Positions 25,877 to 35,476 of a stretch of DNA of 64,000 bases are shown here, piece after piece (positions within the stretch are counted from its first letter, which is position 1; every line of letters begins with the position of its first letter). The translations under genes and the position numbers were made by a program. Source of the stretch: JBAMOY01 sp037071015 (GTDB lineage: Bacteria; Bacillota_I; Bacilli_A; RF39; UBA660); the NCBI GenBank assembly GCA_037071015.1, contig JBAMOY010000001.1:930001-994000 (forward strand). Direction: 5' to 3'. The notes under the pieces were generated by a model. The model had not been told where the DNA came from. It worked only from the letters and a program-made list of their open reading frames with translations, and did not search any database.

Positions 25877-26933
25877 AATTTATCTGCTCCATTTCTACTT
25901 GATTAATTGAATCAAATCTTTTTGTAATCTTCTCGGTAGTATTATGAATATCTTTAACATCACGACTAACGGTTTCAATACTACGATATAATTTATCCCA
26001 ACGCTCTTTATATCGTCTAAATTCATCTGACAGTAAATTTAATTCTTTATGAATAATCGAAGTATATTTATCTCTCTCAATATTTTTAATAATAACTTGG
26101 ATTGTTGTCAAAGTACTAATTAAAGTTGTTGGTGAAGTTATCCAGACGCGTCTTTTATATGCATATTCAATAATATCATTATGATAAGCATTTATTTCTG
26201 CAAAGATAGCTTCGGCTGGTAAAAACAAAATGGCTTGATCAGAAGTTACCCCTGAAATAATATATTTACTACTAATTGCATCAATATGCTTTTTCATATC
26301 ACTTTTAAACAATTTTGTAGCGTTTTCTCGTTCTAATGGCGATTTATTTTTATCCACCATTTCTTGATAATGCTCTAAAGGAAATTTAGAATCTATACCG
26401 ACTAAACCCAGCGGTTCAGGAGCAAACAAAGCACAGTCGACAATCGTTCCATTTGGTAAACTATATTGCATCTTATAAATCTTATCATTATGCTCACCAA
26501 AGACATTAGCCATGATATTATTTAAGTTAACTTCACCAAAGATTCCACGGGTTTTCTTATCCGTTAAAACACTTTGTAATGATACGATATCATTAGATAA
26601 AGTATCGATTTTTTTCTGAGCCTCATCAATTTTTGACAATCTTTCCAAAACCGAAGTAAAAGTTTTATTGGTCTTTTCAAAGTTTTCATCTAGTCTTTCA
26701 TTGACTCGATCATTAATAAGATTAAGCCTTTTTTCGATTCGCTCGTTTAAGCTAATAAAATCATCATTAATATTTTTACTGAAATCTGTTTTAAAAGAAC
26801 TAATCTCTTTCACCATATTAGTTTCTAATTTGCCTAAACGTTCTGTTATATTAGATTCATTAATGTTTTTAGCTAATGATAATACAACTAATATTAATAT
26901 AACCACTAATAAACCAATTATAATATATTCCAT
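25863..26933 (-). CDS. rmuC: DNA recombination protein RmuC homologue
   Basis: A 356-residue protein with an N-terminal membrane anchor (residues 3-22), a long coiled coil (about 25-125) and the RmuC nuclease-like domain, including GIFGEVNLNNIM and VDCALFAPEPLGLVGIDSKFPLEHY. The DSKFP motif corresponds to the restriction-endonuclease-like core. RmuC limits inversions at short repeats in E. coli; a defence or nucleoid role is possible. AGGAGG precedes the start. Confidence 0.9.
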   Translation of the reverse strand: MEYIIIGLLVVILILVVLSLAKNINESNITERLGKLETNMVKEISSFKTDFSKNINDDFISLNERIEKRLNLINDRVNERLDENFEKTNKTFTSVLERLSKIDEAQKKIDTLSNDIVSLQSVLTDKKTRGIFGEVNLNNIMANVFGEHNDKIYKMQYSLPNGTIVDCALFAPEPLGLVGIDSKFPLEHYQEMVDKNKSPLERENATKLFKSDMKKHIDAISSKYIISGVTSDQAILFLPAEAIFAEINAYHNDIIEYAYKRRVWITSPTTLISTLTTIQVIIKNIERDKYTSIIHKELNLLSDEFRRYKERWDKLYRSIETVSRDVKDIHNTTEKITKRFDSINQVEMEQINYEKE

Positions 26934-26973
26934 ATCATTGCCTCCTTATTACTATAAAAATTATACCATAAAT

Positions 26974-27002
26974 TAAAAGATTTAGTTTAACTAAATCTTT
27001 TA
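26974..27002 (-). terminator. Terminator of the rhodanese gene
   Basis: Near-perfect palindrome AAAAGATTTAGTT/AACTAAATCTTTT directly after the stop at 27007. Confidence 0.8.
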
Positions 27003-27006
27003 TCAC

Positions 27007-27294
27007 TTAATTATCTAAAACCCATCTTTCATAACCACCTATAATATTAAATACATTATAACCTTGTTTTCTTAAAGAGCCAACAACCTTAATACTAGTT
27101 ATCCCTTGTTGACAATAAATATAATATATCTTATTACTATCCAAATATTTACTAGGTTCATCTAATAGTTTAATCATGGGTACATTATGTGCACCAAAAA
27201 TGTGACTATTATTAAATTTTTCAATATCACGTATATCGATTACATTTTCTTCATTCATAACCTGCTTTAATTGTGAAATTGAAACACTGTACAT
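27007..27294 (-). CDS. Single-domain rhodanese
   Basis: A 95-residue sulfurtransferase-type domain beginning with VIDIRDIEKF and carrying the active-site cysteine in YIYCQQGITS, then VVGSLRKQGYNVFNIIGGYERW. It probably moves sulfane sulfur; the partner is unknown. GAGGTAATT precedes the ATG. It is a single cistron between the rmuC promoter region and the T4SS locus, with terminators on both sides. Confidence 0.88.
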   Translation of the reverse strand: MYSVSISQLKQVMNEENVIDIRDIEKFNNSHIFGAHNVPMIKLLDEPSKYLDSNKIYYIYCQQGITSIKVVGSLRKQGYNVFNIIGGYERWVLDN

Positions 27295-27341
27295 AATTAC
27301 CTCCTTATTGTATTATATGTTATAACAAAATAAGGATTAAA

Positions 27342-27370
27342 GAAAAAAATGTAGATTTTTCTACATTTTA
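27342..27370 (-). terminator. Terminator ending the secretion locus
   Basis: Minus-strand AAAATGTAGA pairs with TCTACATTTT and is followed by TTTC. It overlaps the stop of the coupling protein gene and closes the T4SS/Tad locus. Confidence 0.8.
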
Positions 27371-29710
27371 TTCATCATCACTAAAGAAATCATCAAAAAA
27401 TTGGTCGTCACTAACATATTCTTCGGTTTTTGTTTCTTTAGTATTGGTTTCTTTTGTTTCCAATGATTTTCTTTGGTTATTAACAGGTCGAGTAATCTCT
27501 GCCTCACTAATTAAATCTTTTGGTTTATCTATCGGCTTAAATAAATCTTCAAAAGTAGGTTTATTTTTAGGTCTATCGTTACTAATATGATTTATATCAA
27601 CTTTTTTCTCATCTGGTTTAGCTGGAATAACAGAATCCTCTTTTGCTAAATCAAAGATATTACCAAGTTGAACACCATTATTGTTTGCATTAACATCTTG
27701 TGGTTTATTCTTTACAGCTTCCTGCTTTTCTTTTTCACGACGTTCTTCTTCTTCTAACTCTGCTATCTTAGCGTCAATCCGTTTTACTAAATCATCAACA
27801 TTTAAACCACCATTTGGCATTCCTGGATTTCGTGGTGGCATATTATTTGTCATTCCTGGCATTCCACCCATCATTGGATTCATTCCAGGCATGCCACCCA
27901 TCATTGACCCCATACTAGGCATTCCGCCCATCATCGGATTCATACCGCCACCATTCGGCATTGGGCTATCACCCATAATTTCTTTCATTTTTTCTTCACG
28001 TTTTTTTTGAACAAAACCTTTTAAATCAAATAGTTTAACTTGCTCTTTTTGGCGATCAGGGTATGTTGCCTTCTCATATTTTTTATCCCATAAATTATTT
28101 TTGTCCATTTTCCATTCTGGTGTCATTACTGTTTTAAAAGGCATCATACGTGTTCTAACCAAAATTAGTGACCACTGTGGCAAACGTTGTAAATCACTAA
28201 CAGTGACTAATGGTGTTGAAGCTGTTTTATCTTTTTCCTTCGATTTAACTTCACCACACATTTTGCTTATTTCCTCCAAAGCTGACAACTCACTACTAAT
28301 CAAATAAACAATATTACCACAGTTACCTTTAATTGTTTCACCATTTTCTTTACCATAAACTTGATATAATTGAGCAAAATTTTGAATAATAAAACTAAAT
28401 CTTATATGACGAGAACGAGCTGCAGTTACCATCGTTGTAACATCTTTAAGCGGTGGCATATTAGCAAACTCATCTAATATAAAGTTTGTTCGATAAGGTA
28501 AATGTCCACCACATTCTTGAGCAACGTCAATTAATGTTTCATAACACTGTTTCAAAAAGATAGTTACAAGTGAATGATAAGTTTTCTTTTCGTCTTGAAT
28601 AACAATAAATACTGCTGTTTTTTGTCTCCCGATGTCTTTCATATCAAAATCACTATGTGATAGCATTTCTGATAAATTTTCACGTGATGAAAATAATTTA
28701 ATCTTTTGTTTAAATACAGAAAGAATACTACCCTTAGTTTCATTAGGTGCCATTAAAGTACTAGAAGCATTAACATAGGCTGGACTAGCCGGATCTTTAT
28801 AGCTAAAGTAATCTTTAATAAAAGTTGTAGCCATAAATTTTTCTTCACCAACTGTTGTCATCAAGTTAATACTATTTAAGTTAATTTCTTCTTCTTTGGC
28901 ATCCTCAAATAACCCCAAAGCTAATCCAGCAAAATAGTCAGCTGAAGTTTTTTCCCAGAACGGATCCGCATTCTGTGATTTTTCATCATACAAAATATTC
29001 ATTGCTAAATCGTCTAACAACTCACTAGCTTTATCGGAATTACCACTCTTATATAGTGAGTATGGTAAATTCATTGGATTCCAAGCATTTCCCTTTTGTG
29101 GATCACGGAAATTTAACAATACAATATTGTATCCCTTTTCACGCAACATATTAGCTGTTGTTTCATATATCTCACCTTTAGGGTCAGTTATAATCATTGA
29201 TTCACCATGTTTAGCCAATGTCTTAACCATTGGAAATACCGTCATTTGTGTTTTACCAGAACCTGTAGAACCTATAATTAAATTGTGGAATTCACCATTA
29301 TCAACCCAAATAGTTTTACCATTATTAATTAAAGGTATCCCACCAGCTTCTGACTTATCATCCTTAGGATTAACCGGTGACAACACTTTCTTCATTTCCT
29401 TATCAGTACACCATCTAGAATATCCTTTATCCTTCTTCTTGCCAATTTTAATACCAATTCCTTCTTCCGTATCAAAGAAATATGATTGAACACTGACAAA
29501 AATAGCTACCAAAGCGAAAAAGTAAAAAACCAAAGTAGCTGTAATAAATTCACTACTAAAAGCTTCAAGTGGATTCAAACCATAAAATGTGCTATCTTCA
29601 GCAAATTGAGCAAAATTAAGAACTCCAATTGCTACAAAGTATAAAAGGACAACACAAAAAATAATAAAAATTATTATATCTTTAGGTTCTGCTCTAAATC
29701 TTAATTTCAT
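27368..29710 (-). CDS. virD4: VirD4/TraG-type T4SS coupling ATPase
   Basis: A hexameric ATPase that brings substrates to a type IV secretion channel. Two N-terminal membrane segments (about 11-33 and 55-77) precede Walker A IIGSTGSGKTQ (147-154) and Walker B ILDEFANMP (409-417). Residues about 590-645 are an unusual Met/Gly/Pro/Asn-rich repeat (units such as GMNPMMGGMP), followed by a charged tail ending in acidic residues. The tail may bind substrates. It is the last gene of the locus. No relaxase is present nearby, so the substrate may be protein or captured DNA. Confidence 0.92.
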   Translation of the reverse strand: MKLRFRAEPKDIIIFIIFCVVLLYFVAIGVLNFAQFAEDSTFYGLNPLEAFSSEFITATLVFYFFALVAIFVSVQSYFFDTEEGIGIKIGKKKDKGYSRWCTDKEMKKVLSPVNPKDDKSEAGGIPLINNGKTIWVDNGEFHNLIIGSTGSGKTQMTVFPMVKTLAKHGESMIITDPKGEIYETTANMLREKGYNIVLLNFRDPQKGNAWNPMNLPYSLYKSGNSDKASELLDDLAMNILYDEKSQNADPFWEKTSADYFAGLALGLFEDAKEEEINLNSINLMTTVGEEKFMATTFIKDYFSYKDPASPAYVNASSTLMAPNETKGSILSVFKQKIKLFSSRENLSEMLSHSDFDMKDIGRQKTAVFIVIQDEKKTYHSLVTIFLKQCYETLIDVAQECGGHLPYRTNFILDEFANMPPLKDVTTMVTAARSRHIRFSFIIQNFAQLYQVYGKENGETIKGNCGNIVYLISSELSALEEISKMCGEVKSKEKDKTASTPLVTVSDLQRLPQWSLILVRTRMMPFKTVMTPEWKMDKNNLWDKKYEKATYPDRQKEQVKLFDLKGFVQKKREEKMKEIMGDSPMPNGGGMNPMMGGMPSMGSMMGGMPGMNPMMGGMPGMTNNMPPRNPGMPNGGLNVDDLVKRIDAKIAELEEEERREKEKQEAVKNKPQDVNANNNGVQLGNIFDLAKEDSVIPAKPDEKKVDINHISNDRPKNKPTFEDLFKPIDKPKDLISEAEITRPVNNQRKSLETKETNTKETKTEEYVSDDQFFDDFFSDDE

Positions 29711-29739
29711 TTTTTCACCTCTAACTAGAGTATATTATA

Positions 29740-30462
29740 TCATATTTTATTATTTTTCCTACTCTTTAAATATACATAAGATACTATTATTATACCAATA
29801 ACACCAAGTACTCCCAATATTATAAGTAAAAACTTATTATCATCAGTAATTATATTATCGAATATATTATTACTTTTAGTCTGGAATTTAATAATGATCT
29901 GGCTATTTTCAGCATTTCTTTTATTGATAACCCAGCTATAAGTATCGCCATCAATTATAGTCGCATTAGTTTCCAAAACTTTGTATTTAGTTGTGATATT
30001 AACATTAACTTGTTCTAATAAAGGATAGTCCTCATTAAAACATAGAAAGTCTTTACTTGTAGATATAGTATAGGTATCATCAGTATTACTAACATTAAAA
30101 TACTTATAACAATTATATACGCTTTTACTATTTTGATAATTTTCTAAATTAAATTTATAGTTAAGACTCATTCCTATACCGTTATCAGATATAAGTTGCT
30201 TATCATAAAAACTTTTATTATCCCTCATAGATGCTATATTCATTTTCATATATTCATTAATTAAATCACGATATGAAATATCATCCATCCAAAATGTACC
30301 ATACGTTCTAATTGTGTCCAACTTTGACATATCATTTTCAATAAATGATATGTTTTCATTTATGAAGTCACTATCAATACTTAAGTTATAATCAACCGTA
30401 CAACCACTTAGTAATAAAATAGCACTAATAATAAAAATAAAATTCCTAACTATTCTTTTCAT
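29740..30462 (-). CDS. Lipoprotein with C-terminal membrane segment
   Basis: A 240-residue protein with a lipobox (LLSGCTV, Cys about residue 21), a beta-rich extracellular domain and a C-terminal membrane helix (about 208-231, LLIILGVLGVIGIIIVSYVYL) followed by a basic tail. It is therefore held to the membrane at both ends. Domain family not assigned; LppM-like proteins have a similar plan. It overlaps the SpoIID/M23 gene by 17 bp and precedes the coupling protein gene, so it probably belongs to the secretion apparatus. Confidence 0.7.
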   Translation of the reverse strand: MKRIVRNFIFIISAILLLSGCTVDYNLSIDSDFINENISFIENDMSKLDTIRTYGTFWMDDISYRDLINEYMKMNIASMRDNKSFYDKQLISDNGIGMSLNYKFNLENYQNSKSVYNCYKYFNVSNTDDTYTISTSKDFLCFNEDYPLLEQVNVNITTKYKVLETNATIIDGDTYSWVINKRNAENSQIIIKFQTKSNNIFDNIITDDNKFLLIILGVLGVIGIIIVSYVYLKSRKNNKI

Positions 30463-32779
30463 ACCATTTTTCTCCTCTTGCTATTCTATCCAACATCAAA
30501 TCTGGTCTTGTATTATAATAATCTTCCGCAGTACGACCAGCTGAACTATAGATTTCGAAATGTAAATGCGGTCCTGTTGAATTTCCAGTTGAACCAACTA
30601 AACCTAATGGCGTACCAGCTGATATAACCTCACCTGATTTTACACTTAATGAATCATTTTGCATATGGGCATAGATACTATAATAATCATACTCCCCATC
30701 ACCATCAATATCATGACCCAATTTTACATGACAGCCATAACTACCACTACAAAGACTATCAATGACATTACCATCAGCAAAGGCATATACATTTTTACCA
30801 TTAATTCCACCATAAGCAAAATCCACTGCTAAATGGCTACATCCTGTTCCAACCGCTTGACCGTTTTGATAACAAGTAGCTGTACCAATTTGATATACAC
30901 GTGAAGTATAATTACGCCAATTAACATAATCGTCCAAATCCAAAGGAAATCTTTGTTCGCCACCTATCATCTGTGATATAGTAACATCACCGGAAATAAA
31001 TAGTGCTGCTATTTGCTGATAAGACAAATTTTGCGATTCTGCATAATAACTAGCTACTAATGTACTCATACCATGACAATGAGAATTAGATATATTACTA
31101 ACATCACTATAACCTCTAAATGTCTGAGGAATAGTAAAAACTGCTCGCTCGTTATTAGGATCTTTAAATAAAGTAGCTGTACACATGCCACCATTACAAA
31201 CACTATTCTCGCAAGTTACAGATCCCCATCCATCAGCATTTTTACCAGGAAAAATTGAGTAATGACCACCAATTACTTTGTCCCCCAACATCAATACTTC
31301 GCCTGCAGTTTCTTCAGCTATTCTAGTCGTCCTTTCGGTCGGTTCGCGGTATGTTTGAAAGTTCGTTGTATTATCAACTACACAAGCCCCTTCTCCAGAC
31401 GATATAACACGACTAACAAACATCGAACGGATAAATACTGCCATTGTTTTCATAACTTCATCTTCACTAGCCGAATCATTAGCCCCAGAATATTCCGAAG
31501 CTAAAGAACCTGCAACATAATCCTCTAGTGATAAATTAACTGCTCCAGGATAACGATTACTATCACTTCCCGCATTAACAGTAATTCCATTAGGACAAAT
31601 ATTACTTATATATGCATAACTACCAACATATGGATTCTTGTACTCATCAAACATGCTAGCTAATTGATATATTTCCTGTAATACCTGTTCAGCACTCAAA
31701 TTTGAACTTTTCATAATATCACTATAATGATCAGGTATATAATCATTTAGCATATATTCTTCGTAAGTGTCTTTGCCCTTTTTCAATTTTTTAGCTATTT
31801 TTTTTAAATTAGATTCTGCCTCATTATATTCATCAGTTTGTAACTTATCAGCATTGTTACAATCTTCATAATTAGAACTATCACAATAACCAGAAAACAT
31901 GCCTTTATTAGCTCCATATAACACCGAAGACATAACAATTGACATATCAACATTTTTATATTTATTACTGCCAGCTAATTCTTTAGCCTTAGCATAAAAA
32001 TTATCCTCAGCATTAATAACACACTCTGCATCAGTAGCACACCAACCATCACCGCTAAGCCAATGACCAGCGCTACTAAAAAAATCACTTACATCATCTT
32101 TTAAACTATTAATAACTTCCATGCCCTTAAAAAGAGGAAAAAAAACAATATAAAAAGCACAAATCACTAATAAAAACCACATAAAAAAGCCAACAATCCC
32201 ACCAATTATAGCAATCTTTAAAGCCGGACCTGACGCTTTCTTAGCTACCATATCGGCAACCGGTTTAGGAACTCCGGCCGCTTGCATTGCCGCACTTCCT
32301 CCTTTTTCAACGGCCTTTTCAGCTGTTTTTTGGACTGCACCCTTCTCTTCGCCATTAGCTTTTTGATTAGATTCGCCTAAAGCCCCTGCTAGACCACTAG
32401 CCAAACCACCGTTTGTTGAAGTTTTAGAAGCACCATCATTTTCATTCGAACCCTGATTACTATTACCTGAATTAACTCTAGAATTAGGCATCCCATTATT
32501 ACGTTTTTTTAAAGCTTCTGGAACATTATCTTGCTTACCTTTACGGTTAGCTAATCGATTAGCCGCCATATTCGCTAACGGTTTAGGAACACCCATAGCT
32601 TGCATTGCCGCACTACCAGCTTTTGCTTTAGCATTATTCTTAGTTGATTTATTATGCTTTGATCTGTTATCACCACTTTGTAAAGATTCACCTAAACCAC
32701 TAAAAGCGCTACCAGATTTACTGCCAGCACTTTTTGATTTACTCTCATCTTGTACATTAGGATTGTTTTCCTCAGTCAT
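30446..32779 (-). CDS. T4SS-associated wall hydrolase with SpoIID-like and M23 domains
   Basis: A 777-residue membrane protein. The N-terminal 180 residues are low-complexity and cytoplasmic, with two copies of a GSAAMQA.GVPKP motif. A membrane helix follows (about 188-215). The exterior has a SpoIID/LytB-like domain (LSLEDYVAGSLASEYSG, about 420-580) and a C-terminal M23 endopeptidase with the metal ligands HLAVDF and GPHLHFEI. It would open the peptidoglycan for the channel, the VirB1/TcpG role. The ATG at 32779 follows GGTGGTGATATT; the frame extends to 32800 without better support. Confidence 0.88.
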   Translation of the reverse strand: MTEENNPNVQDESKSKSAGSKSGSAFSGLGESLQSGDNRSKHNKSTKNNAKAKAGSAAMQAMGVPKPLANMAANRLANRKGKQDNVPEALKKRNNGMPNSRVNSGNSNQGSNENDGASKTSTNGGLASGLAGALGESNQKANGEEKGAVQKTAEKAVEKGGSAAMQAAGVPKPVADMVAKKASGPALKIAIIGGIVGFFMWFLLVICAFYIVFFPLFKGMEVINSLKDDVSDFFSSAGHWLSGDGWCATDAECVINAEDNFYAKAKELAGSNKYKNVDMSIVMSSVLYGANKGMFSGYCDSSNYEDCNNADKLQTDEYNEAESNLKKIAKKLKKGKDTYEEYMLNDYIPDHYSDIMKSSNLSAEQVLQEIYQLASMFDEYKNPYVGSYAYISNICPNGITVNAGSDSNRYPGAVNLSLEDYVAGSLASEYSGANDSASEDEVMKTMAVFIRSMFVSRVISSGEGACVVDNTTNFQTYREPTERTTRIAEETAGEVLMLGDKVIGGHYSIFPGKNADGWGSVTCENSVCNGGMCTATLFKDPNNERAVFTIPQTFRGYSDVSNISNSHCHGMSTLVASYYAESQNLSYQQIAALFISGDVTISQMIGGEQRFPLDLDDYVNWRNYTSRVYQIGTATCYQNGQAVGTGCSHLAVDFAYGGINGKNVYAFADGNVIDSLCSGSYGCHVKLGHDIDGDGEYDYYSIYAHMQNDSLSVKSGEVISAGTPLGLVGSTGNSTGPHLHFEIYSSAGRTAEDYYNTRPDLMLDRIARGEKWYEKNS

Positions 32780-32813
32780 AATATCACCACCAAACATCAA
32801 TTATTAGTAATGA

Positions 32814-34598
32814 TTAATATCCGCCACCATCACCCATTGAATCTAATTCTTTTTCAGTTGCAACTATATTAATTTGCATTCTTCGACTACCACATACAAA
32901 TAAAGCTTCACCCTGATTATAACGTTTTATACTATCTTTTTCATTTTCATTCAAATCAATCAATCTAGATAAATCTTCTACTGCTTGTTTTCTAAGTCCC
33001 ATAACTAAATAATAAGAACAGTTATCAAAAATGGCTTTACCTTGCGTAATAACTGACGGATCGCTAAAATCGCTAGGTTGTTGTGTAATAATTACAGTTC
33101 CGGTATTGTATTTACGACTACGACGTTGTACTTGAGCCAAGAAATCGGCCCCAATAGTATTGTTCCCGCTAAGTAAAACGTGGGCTTCATCAACTGTTAA
33201 TACCGTATTAACCGATTTATCCAAACATAAACTCCAAGCATATTTTAAAATATTAAAGAATAAAGCATTCCTTATATTAGAATCAGCATTCATTATCTCT
33301 CTAATATTGAATACAATAAAATCGCTTCGAGGTTTTATCGTCGTATGACCATCGAAATAGTATTTAAGTTCACGAGTCAAAGGTCGAACCTTTAATTCCA
33401 ATAATTCCATAACATCACGTTCATGTGTTTTTTCTGTCATTGACATTAATCTACCACGAATAGTAGCATAAACATCGGTAAAGGTTGGATAATCATTAGT
33501 ACTTAACTTAGTAAAATCCGTATTAAAGTCAATGCCAAAACGTTTATAAGTGTCTTGAACTACTTCACTAAATAATGTAAGGGCATCTTCCGTAATACTA
33601 GGATCATAATACTTAATAAAAGCTTTAATCGTTTGAATAGTTCTCGTTAAAACCGTATATCCCAATCCTTGGGCAATCTCTTCCTCATCAGCATCAACAA
33701 CGACCTCTAAAGGGTTAATCATGCCAAATTCGCCACCCTTACCTAAATCAATAAAGTCGCCATCAAACATACGAGTCATATTTTCAAGCTCACCCTCTGG
33801 ATCAATAACAACATTCTGATAATTATTTCTTACATTAGTACGAATAAACAATTTAGAAGCTGTTGATTTACCAGAACCAGAAGTACCTAAAATAATCATA
33901 TTGGCATTATTACGATTATGCTCTTTTTTGATCTGATATAAAAATTGATTAAATAAGATAACCCCTCCAGAAAAATCAACACCAAGTAAAGTTGATAATC
34001 CCGGATCCTTGATACTATCAAAAATAAATGGATACATAGCCGCAATCGTAGGAGCGGGTATTGGTGTTCCGATTCGATCCTCAACATCCTGTTTAGGATA
34101 AATTGGTATAATCGACTTTAAAACACTTTCCTGTTCAAATCTTAATGGAACAGCCTTCATTTCCATTGCTTCCAAATAGTTCTTAACTTGCAATTTTTTA
34201 GCCGTTAATTCCTCTTGATTATCAGCCGTTACCATAATGTGCATCTGAAAATCAAAAATCTTCGATTGATTAGCTGCTAATTGAGTAATAAACATTTCCA
34301 AACTTTCCCAGTCCATACGAATACGTTCTTGAATAGTCTTATCGTTTTCCTCTTGATACCTTTGTTTTAAATCAGCAATTTCCTTATTAAGCATCCTACT
34401 AATAACACTAAATGGTAATGGAATGTGTTTAATAACCATCTTAATTCCAGCCATACTAGTAAGCGAAGATAAATAGCCTGGACCAATTACCTTAGGATAT
34501 GAAATAACCGTTAATATAGTCGCATACTTATCACTAACAACAAAATCTCCACTTCTAAACTCTAACCCCTTAGGAGCAATCTGACTCTTAATATCCAT
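32814..34598 (-). CDS. virB4: VirB4-family T4SS ATPase, C-terminal and main part
   Basis: The assembly ATPase of type IV secretion, 594 residues. Walker A ILGTSGSGKST is at about 237-246, and the Walker B region LTVDEAHVLLS follows near residue 470; a QVQRRSRKY motif and GTVIITQQPSD are typical of VirB4/TrsE. It starts at an ATG overlapping the stop of the 181-codon gene upstream by one base (TAATG). That small protein appears to hold the N-terminal region usual for VirB4. Confidence 0.92.
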   Translation of the reverse strand: MDIKSQIAPKGLEFRSGDFVVSDKYATILTVISYPKVIGPGYLSSLTSMAGIKMVIKHIPLPFSVISRMLNKEIADLKQRYQEENDKTIQERIRMDWESLEMFITQLAANQSKIFDFQMHIMVTADNQEELTAKKLQVKNYLEAMEMKAVPLRFEQESVLKSIIPIYPKQDVEDRIGTPIPAPTIAAMYPFIFDSIKDPGLSTLLGVDFSGGVILFNQFLYQIKKEHNRNNANMIILGTSGSGKSTASKLFIRTNVRNNYQNVVIDPEGELENMTRMFDGDFIDLGKGGEFGMINPLEVVVDADEEEIAQGLGYTVLTRTIQTIKAFIKYYDPSITEDALTLFSEVVQDTYKRFGIDFNTDFTKLSTNDYPTFTDVYATIRGRLMSMTEKTHERDVMELLELKVRPLTRELKYYFDGHTTIKPRSDFIVFNIREIMNADSNIRNALFFNILKYAWSLCLDKSVNTVLTVDEAHVLLSGNNTIGADFLAQVQRRSRKYNTGTVIITQQPSDFSDPSVITQGKAIFDNCSYYLVMGLRKQAVEDLSRLIDLNENEKDSIKRYNQGEALFVCGSRRMQINIVATEKELDSMGDGGGY

Positions 34599-35143
34599 TA
34601 TCCAATCACCGTCCCAAAAGTAGTAGTTTGTCCACCATTTAAGAAATTATCTAAGATGACTCTTAAATCTTCATTGTTAGTTTGTTTACTAGATAAACCG
34701 GCTGATGCAAAACCATTAATTAAATTACGAACACGTTTTTGAAGTAAATCCTGATCCTTATCTTTAAATAAAATGTAGTATTCAGTATCAACAATATTAT
34801 TGTTCATAAACATATTAGCTTTATTAATATCCTCAATAATTAATTTACGTTTAATCTGACTTTGAACATTATTATATAAAAGTTGCAATTGCGATAAATA
34901 TAAATTAATATCAACTGGTCTATCTGCACAGATTAACCAGAATTCATAATCGATTGTATTATAAACATTTTTAAGATTATTAATAATTGCCGCTTGCGCA
35001 TCACCTTCAAGAATGAAAATATTACGTGGTAAAATCTTTATTCCCGTAACCTTTTGGTTATTATCAAGAACAATCATACCATTAGTTATAGCTTTAATAG
35101 GTACAAAATCACTTGTATACCTACTTCCCATCTTTCTCGCCAC
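34598..35143 (-). CDS. VirB4 N-terminal-like protein (split VirB4)
   Basis: A 181-residue soluble protein. The segment DFVPIKAITNGMIVLDNNQKVTGIKI resembles the opening of Gram-positive VirB4/TraE proteins, which usually continue into the ATPase domain. Here the gene stops and the ATPase restarts at once with TAATG coupling, so VirB4 seems to be divided into two translationally coupled chains. It overlaps the PrgI gene by 23 bp upstream. No frameshift is apparent. It could instead be a distinct docking subunit. Confidence 0.65.
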   Translation of the reverse strand: MARKMGSRYTSDFVPIKAITNGMIVLDNNQKVTGIKILPRNIFILEGDAQAAIINNLKNVYNTIDYEFWLICADRPVDINLYLSQLQLLYNNVQSQIKRKLIIEDINKANMFMNNNIVDTEYYILFKDKDQDLLQKRVRNLINGFASAGLSSKQTNNEDLRVILDNFLNGGQTTTFGTVIG

Positions 35144-35438
35144 TAGTCACACACCAACCTTTCCATATATAATTTCTTCGTCCTGTATAAAATTGATAAA
35201 TTGAACCAATTAAAGTTCTAATATTATGATAATTAGGAACAGGCATTACTAGAAATCCACTGATACAAGCAGGAGCTAGTGCTCCTATAACACCCGGTAA
35301 AGTATCTAACGGTAATATAAATACCAATATAAAAGTAATACCTAACCCACATCCAAATAATATTAAATCAAATTGATTAAAAAGCCCAAATATTAACATA
35401 GACTTTTTTGAATTTGCTGGTATTAAGAAACTCCCCAT
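35121..35438 (-). CDS. PrgI-family (VirB3-like) membrane protein
   Basis: A 105-residue protein with two adjacent membrane helices (about 22-70) and the family ending PNYHNIRTLIGSIYQFYTGRRNYIWKGWC. PrgI/VirB3 proteins bind VirB4 and form part of the inner platform of the T4SS. Its position directly before the VirB4 genes, with overlap, is the standard arrangement in Gram-positive systems. A ribosome binding site (AAGGAG) precedes the ATG at 35438. Confidence 0.87.
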   Translation of the reverse strand: MGSFLIPANSKKSMLIFGLFNQFDLILFGCGLGITFILVFILPLDTLPGVIGALAPACISGFLVMPVPNYHNIRTLIGSIYQFYTGRRNYIWKGWCVTSGEKDGK

Positions 35439-35476
35439 TTATTCCTTCATCTCCTTTATTTATAGAATACAAACTT

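Noticed and set aside
27681..28010. Plus-strand reading frame of 109 codons
   Set aside because: It is the mirror of the repetitive Met/Gly/Pro-coding part of the coupling ATPase and has no ribosome binding site.
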